Numbered from the stretch's first letter, positions 34,438 through 44,165 are shown. The stretch is 64,000 bases of DNA from Lentisphaeria bacterium UBA1732 (GCA_002315855.1 DCIG01000013.1:1-64000), one strand, 5' to 3'. The notes: a model not told the origin generated them from the sequence alone. A program made the numbers and translations.

Positions 34438-37200
34438 ATGAAAAAGCAAGCAGCAACAAAAGTTGCAAAAGCAAACAAACAAGAAGTCAAAAAGTATGTC
34501 TACCTTTTCGGAAAAGGTATGAGCGATGGCGATGCGTCCATGAATGATCTGCTCGGCGGAAAAGGCGCAAACCTCGCTGAAATGGCAAAACTCGGTCTCC
34601 CTGTTCCGGCCGGGTTTACCATCACAACTGAATGTTGTGTTGATTATTTCAACAACGGACAGAAAAACCCCGCCGGACTCGATGCGCAAGTCAAAGTTGC
34701 ACTCGCCAAAGTCGAAAAAGTCATGGGCATGAAGTATGGCGACCCGGAAAATCCGCTCCTCGTTTCCTGCCGTTCCGGTGCCAGAAAATCCATGCCTGGC
34801 ATGATGGAAACCGTTCTGAACGTCGGTCTTGCATCTTCCACAATCCCCGGTTTGATTCAGAAAACCGGCAATGAGCGTTTCGTCTACGATGCTTACCGCC
34901 GCCTGATCATGATGTATTCGGATGTGGTCATGGAAAAGGCGGAAGGCATTGAGCCGAAAGAAGGCGAAGCCATCCGCAAGCAGCTGGACGCCATGCTGGA
35001 CGATCTGAAAAAGTCCAAAGGCTATGCTTCGGACACCGATCTTTCCGTTGCCGACCTCAAAAAGTTCTGCAAAGACTGCAAAGCACGTATCAAAAAAGTT
35101 CTGAAACGCGAATTCCCCGATGATCCTGTCCTTCAGATGCAGGGAGCAATCGGTGCTGTTTTCAAAAGCTGGAACGGCAAAAAAGCGGTTTCCTACCGCC
35201 GTATCGAAGGCATTCCCGATGACTGGGGTACTGCCGTCAACGTCCAGAGCATGGTCTTCGGCAACATGGGCGAAACTTCCGCCACCGGTGTGGCATTCAC
35301 CCGCGACCCTGCTTCCGGAGACAATAAATTCTACGGCGAATGGCTCGTCAATGCTCAGGGCGAAGACGTTGTAGCAGGTACCCGTACCCCGAATCCCCTG
35401 AACAACGAAACCAAAAACGAACACAACAAGCATCTTGCGTCCATGGAAGAAATTCTTCCGGCTACCTACGCCGAACTTGTTGAAATCCGCAATAAGCTCG
35501 AACAGCATTATCATGATATGCTGGACATTGAGTTCACCATTCAGGATAAAAAACTCTACATGCTCCAGTGCCGCGTAGGGAAACGCACCGGCACCGCCGC
35601 CCTGAATATGGCGATGGACATGCTGGACGAAAAACTCATCGACAAGAAAACTGCCGTAATGCGTGTTTCGCCTGCCCAGCTGGATGAACTCCTGCACCCG
35701 GTTCTCGACCCGAATGCCGAAAAGAGCAGCAAAGTCATTGCAAAAGGTTTGCCCGCAGGTCCCGGCGGCGCAGTCGGTCAGATTGTCTTCAATTCCGAAG
35801 ACGCCATGAAGTTCGCTGCCGCCAAAAAGCCCTGCATCATGGTGCGTGAAGAAACCAACCCCGAAGACGTGGACGGTATGCGTGCTGCAACCGGTATTCT
35901 GACGGCTCGCGGCGGTATGACCAGTCATGCGGCGCTCGTTTGCCGCGGCTGGGGCAAGTGCTGCATCGTCGGTGCGGCCTCCATCGAAGTCAACGAAGTG
36001 AAAAAGACGCTTGTGATTGATGACAAAGTCTTCAAGGAAGGCGACATGCTGAGCTTGAACGGCACCAAAGGCTACGTCTATGGTTCCGCTCTGAAAACTG
36101 TTGACGCCAGCGAAAATCCGCGTCTCCAGCGATTCATGAAGATGGTTGACAAATTCAGAAAACTCGGCATCCGTGCCAATGCGGACACTCCGGCTGATGC
36201 CGCCGCCGCCCGTAATTTCGGCGCAGAAGGAATCGGTCTTTTCCGTACCGAACACATGTTCTACGGCGGCAGTGAGAAGCCTCTCTTTGCTCTTCGCAAG
36301 ATGATTCTCAGCTCCACCGTGGAAGAACGCGTGAAAGCTCTGAAAGAACTCTTCCCCTACGTCAAGAAAGACATCCTGTCCACCATGCGTGCGATGGAAG
36401 GGCTGCCCGTAACCATCCGCTTCCTCGATCCCCCGCTGCACGAATTTGTGCCGCACTCCATCGAACAGCAGAAAGAGCTTGCCAAATCCATTGGCATTAC
36501 GCTCAAGGAATTTCAGAAGCGCGCCGATGCGCTGAAGGAATCCAACCCCATGATGGGACACCGCGGTGTTCGTCTGGGCATCACCTACCCTGAAATCACC
36601 CGTATGCAGGCCCGCGCCATTTTTGAAGCCGCCGCTGAAATCATGCTGAAGGACAAAGCTTCCTGCCATGTGGAAATGATGGTCCCCGTGGTTTGCGATG
36701 TCAAGGAACTCAAGATTCAGAAGGCTCTCATTGCCGAAGTCGCCGCTGAAGTCTGCAAGAAAACCGGCATCAAAGCCTTTGACTACATGGTCGGCACCAT
36801 GATTGAAATCCCCCGCGCGGCAATCCTTGCCGGCAGGATGGCGCAGGAAGCTGAATTCTTCTCATTCGGCACCAACGACCTCACCCAAATGACGTTCGGG
36901 TTCTCCCGCGATGACATCGGTGCATTTGTGGATGAATATCTCAATCAGGGCATCATTGAAAATGACCCGTTCCAGACCATCGACCCCGATGGCGTGGGCT
37001 GGCTCATCAAACATGCCGTTACCGAAGGCCGCGCCACCCGCCCGAATCTCAAAATCGGGATTTGCGGCGAACAAGGCGGCGAACCTCGTTCCGTGGCTCT
37101 CTGCAACGCTCTTGGACTGTCCTATGTTTCCTGCAGTCCGTTCCGTGTGCCGATTGCCCGTCTGGCCGCCGCTCAGGCCGCCATCCAGGCTGATAAATAA
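34438..37200 (+). CDS. ppdK: Pyruvate phosphate dikinase
   Basis: This 920-residue enzyme interconverts pyruvate, ATP and phosphate with PEP, AMP and pyrophosphate, and replaces or reverses pyruvate kinase in many anaerobes. The order is an ATP-grasp domain (LLGGKGANLAEM near 40, ATGVAFTRDPASG near 285), a swivelling domain with the phosphorylated His497 in GGMTSHAAL, and a PEP/pyruvate TIM barrel (GLFRTEHMF near 600, and the C-terminal GICGEQGGEP). A Lys-rich extension of about 22 residues precedes the normal start, but the ribosome site GAAGGG supports the ATG at 34438. Cytoplasmic, central carbon metabolism. Confidence 0.97.
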   Translation: MKKQAATKVAKANKQEVKKYVYLFGKGMSDGDASMNDLLGGKGANLAEMAKLGLPVPAGFTITTECCVDYFNNGQKNPAGLDAQVKVALAKVEKVMGMKYGDPENPLLVSCRSGARKSMPGMMETVLNVGLASSTIPGLIQKTGNERFVYDAYRRLIMMYSDVVMEKAEGIEPKEGEAIRKQLDAMLDDLKKSKGYASDTDLSVADLKKFCKDCKARIKKVLKREFPDDPVLQMQGAIGAVFKSWNGKKAVSYRRIEGIPDDWGTAVNVQSMVFGNMGETSATGVAFTRDPASGDNKFYGEWLVNAQGEDVVAGTRTPNPLNNETKNEHNKHLASMEEILPATYAELVEIRNKLEQHYHDMLDIEFTIQDKKLYMLQCRVGKRTGTAALNMAMDMLDEKLIDKKTAVMRVSPAQLDELLHPVLDPNAEKSSKVIAKGLPAGPGGAVGQIVFNSEDAMKFAAAKKPCIMVREETNPEDVDGMRAATGILTARGGMTSHAALVCRGWGKCCIVGAASIEVNEVKKTLVIDDKVFKEGDMLSLNGTKGYVYGSALKTVDASENPRLQRFMKMVDKFRKLGIRANADTPADAAAARNFGAEGIGLFRTEHMFYGGSEKPLFALRKMILSSTVEERVKALKELFPYVKKDILSTMRAMEGLPVTIRFLDPPLHEFVPHSIEQQKELAKSIGITLKEFQKRADALKESNPMMGHRGVRLGITYPEITRMQARAIFEAAAEIMLKDKASCHVEMMVPVVCDVKELKIQKALIAEVAAEVCKKTGIKAFDYMVGTMIEIPRAAILAGRMAQEAEFFSFGTNDLTQMTFGFSRDDIGAFVDEYLNQGIIENDPFQTIDPDGVGWLIKHAVTEGRATRPNLKIGICGEQGGEPRSVALCNALGLSYVSCSPFRVPIARLAAAQAAIQADK

Positions 37201-37223
37201 TCAGTTCTCTTTCCAAAAATGCA

Positions 37224-37263
37224 AAAGCCGTCTGACCCTCAAAAGTCAGACGGCTTTTTTTCA
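37224..37263. terminator. Bidirectional terminator between ppdK and the KamA-family gene
   Basis: AAAGCCGTCTGAC (37224-37236) and GTCAGACGGCTTT (37245-37257) form a 13-bp stem with T runs on both strands. It can serve ppdK on the plus strand and the metG-kamA transcript on the minus strand. Confidence 0.9.
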
Positions 37264-37291
37264 TCGAAAAAACGGATTTCAACACCATGGC

Positions 37292-37303
37292 TGAAATCAG
37301 CTC
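37292..37303. repeat. End-like fragment of the dispersed repeat
   Basis: TGAAATCAGCTC matches the end of the dispersed repeat over 12 bases, in the convergent gap beside the ppdK terminator. It is short enough to be chance. Confidence 0.2.
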
Positions 37304-37310
37304 GGAAGAG

Positions 37311-38378
37311 TTATTTTTCCCCTGCCTCGTGCGGATTCCACTCATCACATGCGCCGTAATAGCGAATCATATGTCCGTCCGCGATGTCGGGAAATGAATC
37401 CCCCTTCCGGTAATCCGGCTGCAACGCAACTTTTCCACCGCCCTCCGGCAAATCCAGCGCGAAAGTCGGCACCGCCAGCGAACTGAGACGCGGACGGAAT
37501 GCCCGCAGAATATCCAGTCCCTTCTCAATCCCCGTTGCGAAATGGCGCACGCCCCGCACCGGGTCCACATGGAATAAATAATGCGGTTTCACCTTGCATT
37601 TGATGAGCTTGCGGAAAAGTTCCTCCAGCACAGCCGCATCATCGTTGACACCTTTCAGCAGCACACTCTGATTGATCATCGGGATGCCGCGTGATGCAAA
37701 AGTCCGGCACAGTGCCGCCGCTTCAGGCGTTACCTCGCGCGGATGATTGAAGTGCAGAGCCAGCCACAAGCAGTCGTAACTTGCCAGCAAATCGATTTTC
37801 TCCTGCGTTACGGCCATGGGAAGCACCACAGGGAGCCGTGTCCCCAGACGGATGATTTCCACAGTGGGGACGGATGCCACTGCATCCAGAATGCGTTTGA
37901 GCAGGTGGAACGGCAGAAACAGCGGATCGCCGCCTGTAACCAGCACTTCCCGGATTTCCGGTGTTTTGCGAAGCCATTCTGCGGCGGTGTCAATCTCCTC
38001 CGGCGTAATATCCTTCAGTTCGCTGCCTGTAGTCCATGCCCGCTTGCGGAAACAGAATCTGCACCGCATTGCGCATTTCCCGGTTGTCAGCAGGACAATT
38101 CGGTCGGCATAGCGGCGCACGACGCGCGGCACCGGAGACTGAATTTCTTCCGCCAGCGGATCACAGCTTGCGCATTCGTCCTGAAGTTCCGCTTCATCCG
38201 GCAGACTTTGACGGTAAATCGGGTCGTTTTCGCCTGCCGCCGGATCAATCAGTCCCAGATAATAGCTGTTCGTCAGGACCGGATAACGCTTTTCGACCGC
38301 TTCATCCGCAGAAGAAGACGGCAGACCGAGAGCTTTTTTCGCCTCGGCCGCCGTATGATAAAAATGAATTCCCTGCAT
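37311..38378 (-). CDS. KamA-family radical SAM protein (lysine aminomutase-like)
   Basis: The 355-residue product has the radical SAM motif CAMRCRFCFRK (Cys near residues 102, 106 and 109) and the PLP-lysine motif EGGGKVALQPDY near residue 320. The GGDP motif of aminomutases is present near 148. It is shorter than clostridial lysine 2,3-aminomutase (about 416 residues) and close to EpmB (about 342), which makes beta-lysine for elongation factor P. Neither efp nor epmA is in the window, so the substrate stays open. It follows metG by 18 bp at the end of the proS-metG run. Confidence 0.85.
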   Translation of the reverse strand: MQGIHFYHTAAEAKKALGLPSSSADEAVEKRYPVLTNSYYLGLIDPAAGENDPIYRQSLPDEAELQDECASCDPLAEEIQSPVPRVVRRYADRIVLLTTGKCAMRCRFCFRKRAWTTGSELKDITPEEIDTAAEWLRKTPEIREVLVTGGDPLFLPFHLLKRILDAVASVPTVEIIRLGTRLPVVLPMAVTQEKIDLLASYDCLWLALHFNHPREVTPEAAALCRTFASRGIPMINQSVLLKGVNDDAAVLEELFRKLIKCKVKPHYLFHVDPVRGVRHFATGIEKGLDILRAFRPRLSSLAVPTFALDLPEGGGKVALQPDYRKGDSFPDIADGHMIRYYGACDEWNPHEAGEK

Positions 38379-38396
38379 GGAATCAATCAGCGAAAA

Positions 38397-40364
38397 TCAG
38401 CCGATGGGAGTACCCGGAGCAAATTCGCCGCCATCCACCGTAACCAGTTTCAAGCCGCTTTCATTTTTTGCGGCGAGAAGCATTCCGCGGGATTCAAAAC
38501 CGCCGATTACGGCAGGCGCCAGATTGGCGACCACGATGATGGTGCGCCCGATCAGTTCTTCCGGCTTGTAATATTCGGCGATACCGGCGACAAGCTGACG
38601 CTGTTCAGTGCCCAGGTCGATTTTCAGTTTCAGCAGACGCGTCTTGTTCGGGATGTGTTCTGCTTCCAGAATTTTCGCCGTCTTCAACTGAGTCTTGAAG
38701 AACTGGTCAATGCTGATCAGACCTTCCGGCAGTTCCACGGGAGCTTTTTCCTTTTTCGACTTTGCGTCTTTCGCCTTTTCCTCCTTCTTCGGAGCGGGGG
38801 CGGCGGCCTTTTCGGCACAGCACGGTTCCAGCTGAATACGCGGGAAAAGCGGCGGCAAATCGGTCATCTTGGAACCGGGCTTCACGTCTTCGCCGTTCTT
38901 CAACGATGCCAGATCTGTCTTATTGACGGCATCTTCCGAAAGCCCGATGGAGCGGCGCAAATCCGCCATCTTTTCCGGCATGACGGGGAACAGCAGGCCA
39001 CTGACCACCGCCAGCACATGGGTTGCGGTATACAGCACGGAACCGAGTCTCGCCGTATTTCCGGCCTTTGCCAAAGCCCATGGAGCCGTAACTTCAAAAT
39101 ACTTGTTGGTTTCGCGGACCACATTGATGGCGGCGGCGATACCGCGGTCAAGTTTCATCTGACGCAGGTTCTGTTCAAATTCATCGATTGCAGCCTGTGT
39201 TTTTGCCAGAATATCGCGGTCAATGTCTTCCAGTTCGCCCGCTTCCGGAATCACACCGTCAAAATTCTTGACGGTCAGCTTCACCACGCGGGAAACCAGG
39301 TTGCCCAAATCGTTTGCCAGATCATTGTTGAAGCGTTTTGCAAAACTTTCTTCGGAGAAAGACGCATCGTTGCCGGGCGTCATTTCCGCCAGCAGGAAGT
39401 AACGGAACGCATCCACGCCGTAGCGGTCTGCCATATCCATCGGATTGACCACGTTGCCGACGGATTTGCTCATCTTTCCACCGCCGACCAGCCACCAGCC
39501 GTGGGCGAAAATCGTTTTCGGCATTGGCAGGTTCATGGCTTTCAGCATAGTAGGCCAGTACACCGTATGAGTGGTCAGAATATCTTTTCCGATCAGGTGC
39601 ATACAGCCTTTCCAGTAACGCCGGAACATTTCATCATTGGCCAGATATCCGATTGCCGAAGCATAGTTCAGCAGGGCGTCAAACCACACATAGCACACAT
39701 AGTCCTTGTCGAACGGCAGATCGATTCCCCATGCCATGCGGGATTTCGGACGGGAAATGCAGAGATCGCCCAGCGGCTTTTTCAGGAATCCCAGCGTTTC
39801 GTTCGCACGGAATGCAGGCTGGATGAAATCAGGATGTTCGTTGATGTATTGAATCAGCCAGTCCTGATACTGACTCATGCGGAAGAAGTAGTTGCTCTCG
39901 ACAATCGGCTCGGTCGGTCTCTTGCAGTCCGGGCAGCAGTTCCCGTCCACCAGGTCTTTTTCCGTGAAGAAGCGTTCGCACGGGACGCAGTAATGCCCTT
40001 CGTATTCGGATTTGTAAATCAGGTCGCGGTCATACAGGTCCTGCAATACTTTCTGCACGATGTCTTTATGGCGGGGTTCCGTGGTGCGGATGAAGTCGTT
40101 ATTGGAGATTCCGAGGCGTTTCCAGAGTTCCTGGAAGCGGACCACGGTCTCGTCGCACTGCTGAATCGGCGTGATTCCGTTCTTGATTGCGGCTTTTTCC
40201 ACTTTCTGTCCGTGCTCATCGGTGCCGGTCAGGAACCATGTATCATCTCCGGCGGCGCGGTGGCATCGAGCCAGCACGTCTGCCAGCACGGTCGTGTAGG
40301 CATGACCGATATGCGGCTTGTCGTTCACATAATAAATCGGCGTTGTTACATAAAAGGTATCCAT
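38397..40364 (-). CDS. metG: Methionyl-tRNA synthetase with C-terminal tRNA-binding domain
   Basis: This 655-residue class I synthetase has PIYYVNDKPHIGH at the start, a double zinc-knuckle (CVPC and CCPDC near residues 125-145), and KMSKSVGN near 300. A Lys/Ala/Glu-rich linker (about 510-545) leads to a C-terminal Trbp111-like tRNA-binding domain that aids dimerisation. I chose the ATG at 40364 because GAAAGG lies 9 bases upstream; an ATG three codons earlier directly touches that purine run. It follows proS by 18 bp and is followed by the KamA-family gene. Confidence 0.96.
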   Translation of the reverse strand: MDTFYVTTPIYYVNDKPHIGHAYTTVLADVLARCHRAAGDDTWFLTGTDEHGQKVEKAAIKNGITPIQQCDETVVRFQELWKRLGISNNDFIRTTEPRHKDIVQKVLQDLYDRDLIYKSEYEGHYCVPCERFFTEKDLVDGNCCPDCKRPTEPIVESNYFFRMSQYQDWLIQYINEHPDFIQPAFRANETLGFLKKPLGDLCISRPKSRMAWGIDLPFDKDYVCYVWFDALLNYASAIGYLANDEMFRRYWKGCMHLIGKDILTTHTVYWPTMLKAMNLPMPKTIFAHGWWLVGGGKMSKSVGNVVNPMDMADRYGVDAFRYFLLAEMTPGNDASFSEESFAKRFNNDLANDLGNLVSRVVKLTVKNFDGVIPEAGELEDIDRDILAKTQAAIDEFEQNLRQMKLDRGIAAAINVVRETNKYFEVTAPWALAKAGNTARLGSVLYTATHVLAVVSGLLFPVMPEKMADLRRSIGLSEDAVNKTDLASLKNGEDVKPGSKMTDLPPLFPRIQLEPCCAEKAAAPAPKKEEKAKDAKSKKEKAPVELPEGLISIDQFFKTQLKTAKILEAEHIPNKTRLLKLKIDLGTEQRQLVAGIAEYYKPEELIGRTIIVVANLAPAVIGGFESRGMLLAAKNESGLKLVTVDGGEFAPGTPIG

Positions 40365-40382
40365 TTTCTGCATCCTTTCGTT

Positions 40383-42122
40383 TCAGTCTGCGTACTTTGC
40401 AAGCTCTGCGCGAACTTTTTCGGCAACCACTGCGGCGACCTGATCCAGTGGAATCATTTCCGTATCGCGGCTTGCACGGGTGCGGACTTCTGCCACTCCC
40501 GCCGCCATCGACTTCGGCGTAACAATCACGCGGAACGGAATCCCCAGCAAATCGGCATCATTGAATGCGAATCCCGCCTTTTCACCGCGGTCGTCGTACA
40601 GTGTTTCGATGCCCAGCTTGTTTAATTCCTGATAAATCTCTTCCGCCTTTTCGCCCACGCCGTCTTTGCCCGGCTGGAGAGCCAGCAGGTTTACATGGTA
40701 CGGGGCAATCGAAATCGGCCAGATCGGACCGTAATCGTCATGATTGTCCTCGATAACCGATGCCAGTGTGCGCCCGACGCCGATTCCGTAGCAGCCCATC
40801 CACATCGGTTTGGATTTCCCGTCTTTGTCCAGGAAGTTCACTTTCATGGACTTGGAATACTTCAGTCCCAGCTGGAAAATGTTGCCGATTTCGATACCGT
40901 GCTTGAAAACAAGCGGTTCGCCGGTAACGGGGCAAGGATCGCCCGGTCGCACACAGGCCACATCCACGATGGTTCCTTCCGTCAGATCGCGACCGTAATT
41001 GAAGTTTTTGTAGTGCGTGTCCGGTGCATTCGCTCCGACTACGAGGTTGCTGCTGCCCGCGATGGACGGGTCGATGATGAAACGGCACTTGCCGGGGATT
41101 TCTTTCAGTCCGACGGGCGAAGCATAGCCGGGGACTGCCCCGATTGCCCGGATTTGATCATCCGTTGCAAACTTGATGTCATTTGCCTTGACTGCATTTT
41201 TCAGCTTGCACTCGTTGACTTCAAAATCGCCGCGAATCAGCACGAAGATGAGTTCGCCCTGATCGGTGCTGTAGAATACTGCCTTCCCTGTCCGGTCTGC
41301 GCTTACACCCAGAAATTCGCCGACTTCTTCAATCGTCTTTTTCCCAGGAGTCATCACTTGTTCCAGCGGGAGTTCTTCGCCGCTCTTTTCAAATTTCAGA
41401 CCGGAAACGGCTACTTCGCGGTTCGCCTTGTAGCTCTTGCCGTCCGGAGACAGGAATATATTGTCTTCCCCGCAGTCCGCCAGAAGCATGAATTCATGGG
41501 ACACGCTTCCCCCCATCATGCCGGTGTTGGACAGAATGGACACCACATGGGTCATGCCCACGCGGCGGAAAATGCGTTCGTATGCTTCATGAACTCTCCA
41601 GTAGTATTGGTCCAGATCTTCCGGCGTGGTGTGGAAACTGTATGCGTCCTTCATCGTAAATTCACGGACGCGGAGCAGACCGGCGCGCGGTCTGGCTTCG
41701 TCGCGGTACTTGGTCTGAAGCTGATAAACCATCATCGGCAGCTGTTTGTAGCTGTTGATTTCGGTGCGGGCGATTTGGCAGCACGCTTCTTCGTGGGTCA
41801 TGTTCAGGACCATTGCCTTGTCGTTGCGGTCTTTGAATCGCAGCAGTTCCGCCCCCACGGTTTCGTAACGTCCCGATTCCATCCACAAATCCGCCGGCGA
41901 TACGACCGGCATCAGAACTTCCTGACCGTCCACTCGGTTCATTTCTTCGCGGATAATCGCTTCGATTTTGTCATTGATGCGCTTGCCCATCGGCAAAAGC
42001 GTGAATATCCCGGCGGACACCTGACGTGCATAACCGCCGCGAATCAGAAATTTATGACTTGCTGTTGTTGCTTCTGCCGGATCTTCTTTAATCCGCATTC
42101 CGAATAAACGCGACATTTTCAT
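40383..42122 (-). CDS. proS: Prolyl-tRNA synthetase (bacterial type)
   Basis: This 579-residue class II synthetase charges tRNA-Pro. It shows motif 1 (YARQVSAGIFTLLPMGKRI), motif 2 (YRDEARPRAGLLRVREFTMKD), the editing insertion typical of bacterial ProS (about residues 230-390), motif 3 (GCYGIGVGRTLA) and the anticodon-binding domain. The ATG at 42122 has GAGGTG 8 bases upstream; an upstream ATG at 42146 lacks a ribosome site. It is the first gene of proS-metG-kamA. Confidence 0.96.
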   Translation of the reverse strand: MKMSRLFGMRIKEDPAEATTASHKFLIRGGYARQVSAGIFTLLPMGKRINDKIEAIIREEMNRVDGQEVLMPVVSPADLWMESGRYETVGAELLRFKDRNDKAMVLNMTHEEACCQIARTEINSYKQLPMMVYQLQTKYRDEARPRAGLLRVREFTMKDAYSFHTTPEDLDQYYWRVHEAYERIFRRVGMTHVVSILSNTGMMGGSVSHEFMLLADCGEDNIFLSPDGKSYKANREVAVSGLKFEKSGEELPLEQVMTPGKKTIEEVGEFLGVSADRTGKAVFYSTDQGELIFVLIRGDFEVNECKLKNAVKANDIKFATDDQIRAIGAVPGYASPVGLKEIPGKCRFIIDPSIAGSSNLVVGANAPDTHYKNFNYGRDLTEGTIVDVACVRPGDPCPVTGEPLVFKHGIEIGNIFQLGLKYSKSMKVNFLDKDGKSKPMWMGCYGIGVGRTLASVIEDNHDDYGPIWPISIAPYHVNLLALQPGKDGVGEKAEEIYQELNKLGIETLYDDRGEKAGFAFNDADLLGIPFRVIVTPKSMAAGVAEVRTRASRDTEMIPLDQVAAVVAEKVRAELAKYAD

Positions 42123-42210
42123 GGGATTCACCTCATTGTTCCACAATGCCGTCCTCCACGTTTGGCAACGGACATTATGTGCTTGTTTCTGTTAAAAAAA
42201 TACAACCAAT

Positions 42211-42238
42211 AATATACAACTCTCCCGTACTTTTTCAA
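42211..42238 (-). promoter_or_regulatory. Candidate promoter of proS-metG-kamA
   Basis: On the minus strand TTGAAA (42238-42233) and TATATT (42216-42211) are 16 bp apart. The bases after the -10 box (ATTGGTTGT) equal those after the rex -10 box. Confidence 0.5.
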
Positions 42239-42329
42239 GCTATTTTCCGAGAATCCCCCTTTATTTATTTAGATACGCGCGTAGGAACACACGCACACGC
42301 CCGAAAGAAACACTCCGTTCTTCGGAAAC

Positions 42330-42707
42330 TCAATGCGGTGCCAGAAGCGTAAACGGATACCACGGCAGATTTCTCAGAAACATGAAGCCAAGCAGCACAA
42401 ACAGTATCGTATACGCCACAACAGGCTTCAATGTCAGCCGGTGCCAAATCAGCAGGCATACGATTGTCAGCACCGCCGGGATGAACAGAATATTCTGGGA
42501 AAAACTCTCTGCAAAATCCCCGTGAAGCAGGGCCGCCAATGCACGCGTATTTCCGCATCCGGGACAATACAGACCCGTTACTTCATGGAAGATGCACGGA
42601 GGCCAGAATCGGTATTGGGTCGGCGGGAAACAGTAGAGCAGGACTGCAAGTCCCGCCGCAGCCGCCCCGCCTGCACCGCAAAGAGCAATTTTCAGCTTTT
42701 TCGACAT
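42330..42707 (-). CDS. DUF2752 small membrane protein
   Basis: The 125-residue protein has three hydrophobic segments (about residues 6-26, 70-88 and 95-112). The DUF2752 signature CIFHEVTGLYCPGCGNTRA is near residue 38, where the Cys residues may bind metal. The family has no known role. It is an isolated gene between proS and the zinc-ribbon membrane proteins. Family placement is confident; function is unknown. Confidence 0.85.
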   Translation of the reverse strand: MSKKLKIALCGAGGAAAAGLAVLLYCFPPTQYRFWPPCIFHEVTGLYCPGCGNTRALAALLHGDFAESFSQNILFIPAVLTIVCLLIWHRLTLKPVVAYTILFVLLGFMFLRNLPWYPFTLLAPH

Positions 42708-42802
42708 ATTTTATCTGTTTTGCCCTGTTGAATCAATCAGCCCGTAATTGATTTCCGCTGCCCCGCGATGGCTGCCCCTGTGCAAATCTTCCTTGAAATG
42801 TT

Positions 42803-43321
42803 TTATTGTTCAGAAGATGCCCCGTTTTGAGGGACTTGCGTTTCCTGAACGATTTGTGATTCTTCCAAGACGATTACATCGTTTCCGCATTCTTCCTCTT
42901 CCTCCTCCATTTCGTCGTAAACGATGCCGTCCGAATCAAAACGGTGTTCTACTTGATTTACCCCGAAAGTAAACAGCACAATTGCAATCGCAAAAATAAC
43001 AAGATATCCCGCTAATCCAAGCCCGAATGCAAGCCACATCCATTTCTTCGCTGTCTTTGCCTCTTGAATAGCCTCGTCCGCACGATTCAGAGATGCCAGC
43101 GTTGCCACCTTGGCAGAATGGATTAAAGACACCACCCCGAAGATGTTGCAGCAGAACAGGGTAACCAGAATCGAGCCGACCAGCCCGCTGGAAAGATTGA
43201 TCGTTTCCTGTTTGTTTTGAATTTGAGACCGGACTGTCTCTTCTTTGACCGCTTTCCCGCAAGACGGACAGAATTCTGCATCCGCCTGTGTGATTTCATA
43301 TCCGCAATGTTTGCAAAACAT
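42803..43321 (-). CDS. Zinc-ribbon plus CD225/dispanin-like membrane protein
   Basis: The 172-residue product starts with a zinc ribbon (CKHCGYEI...CPSCGK, Cys3, Cys6, Cys19, Cys22). A CD225/dispanin-like two-helix domain follows (about 45-125, with LFCCNIFGVVSLIHSAKV). The tail is very acidic, with a run of Glu near 145. It lies 15 bp after a similar gene and is probably co-transcribed. The role of bacterial CD225 proteins is not known to me. Confidence 0.8.
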   Translation of the reverse strand: MFCKHCGYEITQADAEFCPSCGKAVKEETVRSQIQNKQETINLSSGLVGSILVTLFCCNIFGVVSLIHSAKVATLASLNRADEAIQEAKTAKKWMWLAFGLGLAGYLVIFAIAIVLFTFGVNQVEHRFDSDGIVYDEMEEEEEECGNDVIVLEESQIVQETQVPQNGASSEQ

Positions 43322-43336
43322 AATTCCTCCTGCCCG

Positions 43337-43753
43337 TTATGAATGAAGAAGTTGTCGAATAAATTCATGAAACTGTGTGGATTTCCCCAAATAATACGGC
43401 AGACTTTGAATAAAACCCCAAAGCAGTCCGATTAAAATCCCGATCCATGCCAGTATCTTTGCCATTTTCGCGCTGTGTTTTGCCTCTTCAATCATTCCGC
43501 TTTCCGCATAAATGGACACTCTCGCGGCGAAAACCACCGCCGCTATCCCAAGCGGAGGACAGCAGCAAATGGTCGCGATAACCGCAGGAGCCATCCCGTC
43601 ATTGATGGTAACCGGAGGCGGCGGAACAGGACGGACTTGCTCGTTTTCAGACATTTCAGCACTTGCCGTCCGGGCATTCCCCGTTGGGGTGCCGCAGACC
43701 GGACATTGCACCGTCCCTTCGTCGAATTTTTGACCGCATTGTTTGCAGAACAT
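43337..43753 (-). CDS. Zinc-ribbon plus CD225/dispanin-like membrane protein
   Basis: The 138-residue paralogue of the next gene has a zinc ribbon CKQCGQKF...CPVCG, a Pro-rich linker (PVPPPPV), and a CD225-like double helix (TICCCPPLGIAAVVFAARV, then a second helix near 112). The start at 43753 puts the ribbon at the terminus and has AGGAG 8 bases upstream; an upstream in-frame ATG would overlap the neighbouring gene. It forms an operon with the gene at 42803. Confidence 0.8.
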   Translation of the reverse strand: MFCKQCGQKFDEGTVQCPVCGTPTGNARTASAEMSENEQVRPVPPPPVTINDGMAPAVIATICCCPPLGIAAVVFAARVSIYAESGMIEEAKHSAKMAKILAWIGILIGLLWGFIQSLPYYLGKSTQFHEFIRQLLHS

Positions 43754-43790
43754 TTTGTTTCTCCTTTTGAATTTTGCTCTTTGATGGGAT

Positions 43791-44165
43791 TCAGTCAAGG
43801 ATGATGCTGATTAGAATGAACAGCATGGTAAACAGCATGGACAGTACGCCGAATACGATACCGATCCACGCATGAAAACGCGATGAACGGTTCGGGTGCT
43901 CCCGGTCGGATTCCAGGGCCATAATCCCGCAGGTCAATGCCGGAATACCCACAGGAGGTCCGCACAGAATCGAAGCAACCCCAAGATAATATGCCCAGAT
44001 TGCATATTTGTTCGGGGGCAGCACGAGGTCGAGTCCCGCATCATTGCAAACCACTTTTGGCGGTATCGGCTTGTCATCGGATGCCGCATTCTGCAATTCT
44101 TCACCGCAGTGAATACAGAATCGTGCATCCGCTTCATTTTCTTTCCCGCATGATGAACAGAACAT
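43791..44165 (-). CDS. Zinc-ribbon membrane protein, DUF4190-like
   Basis: The 124-residue protein has an N-terminal zinc ribbon (CSSCGKENEADARFCIHCG) and two hydrophobic segments (about 55-80 and 98-122). The first contains GVASILCGPPVGIPAL, similar in shape to the CD225 motif of the two following genes but closer to DUF4190. Three such genes in a row suggest duplication and divergence. Function unknown. Confidence 0.75.
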   Translation of the reverse strand: MFCSSCGKENEADARFCIHCGEELQNAASDDKPIPPKVVCNDAGLDLVLPPNKYAIWAYYLGVASILCGPPVGIPALTCGIMALESDREHPNRSSRFHAWIGIVFGVLSMLFTMLFILISIILD

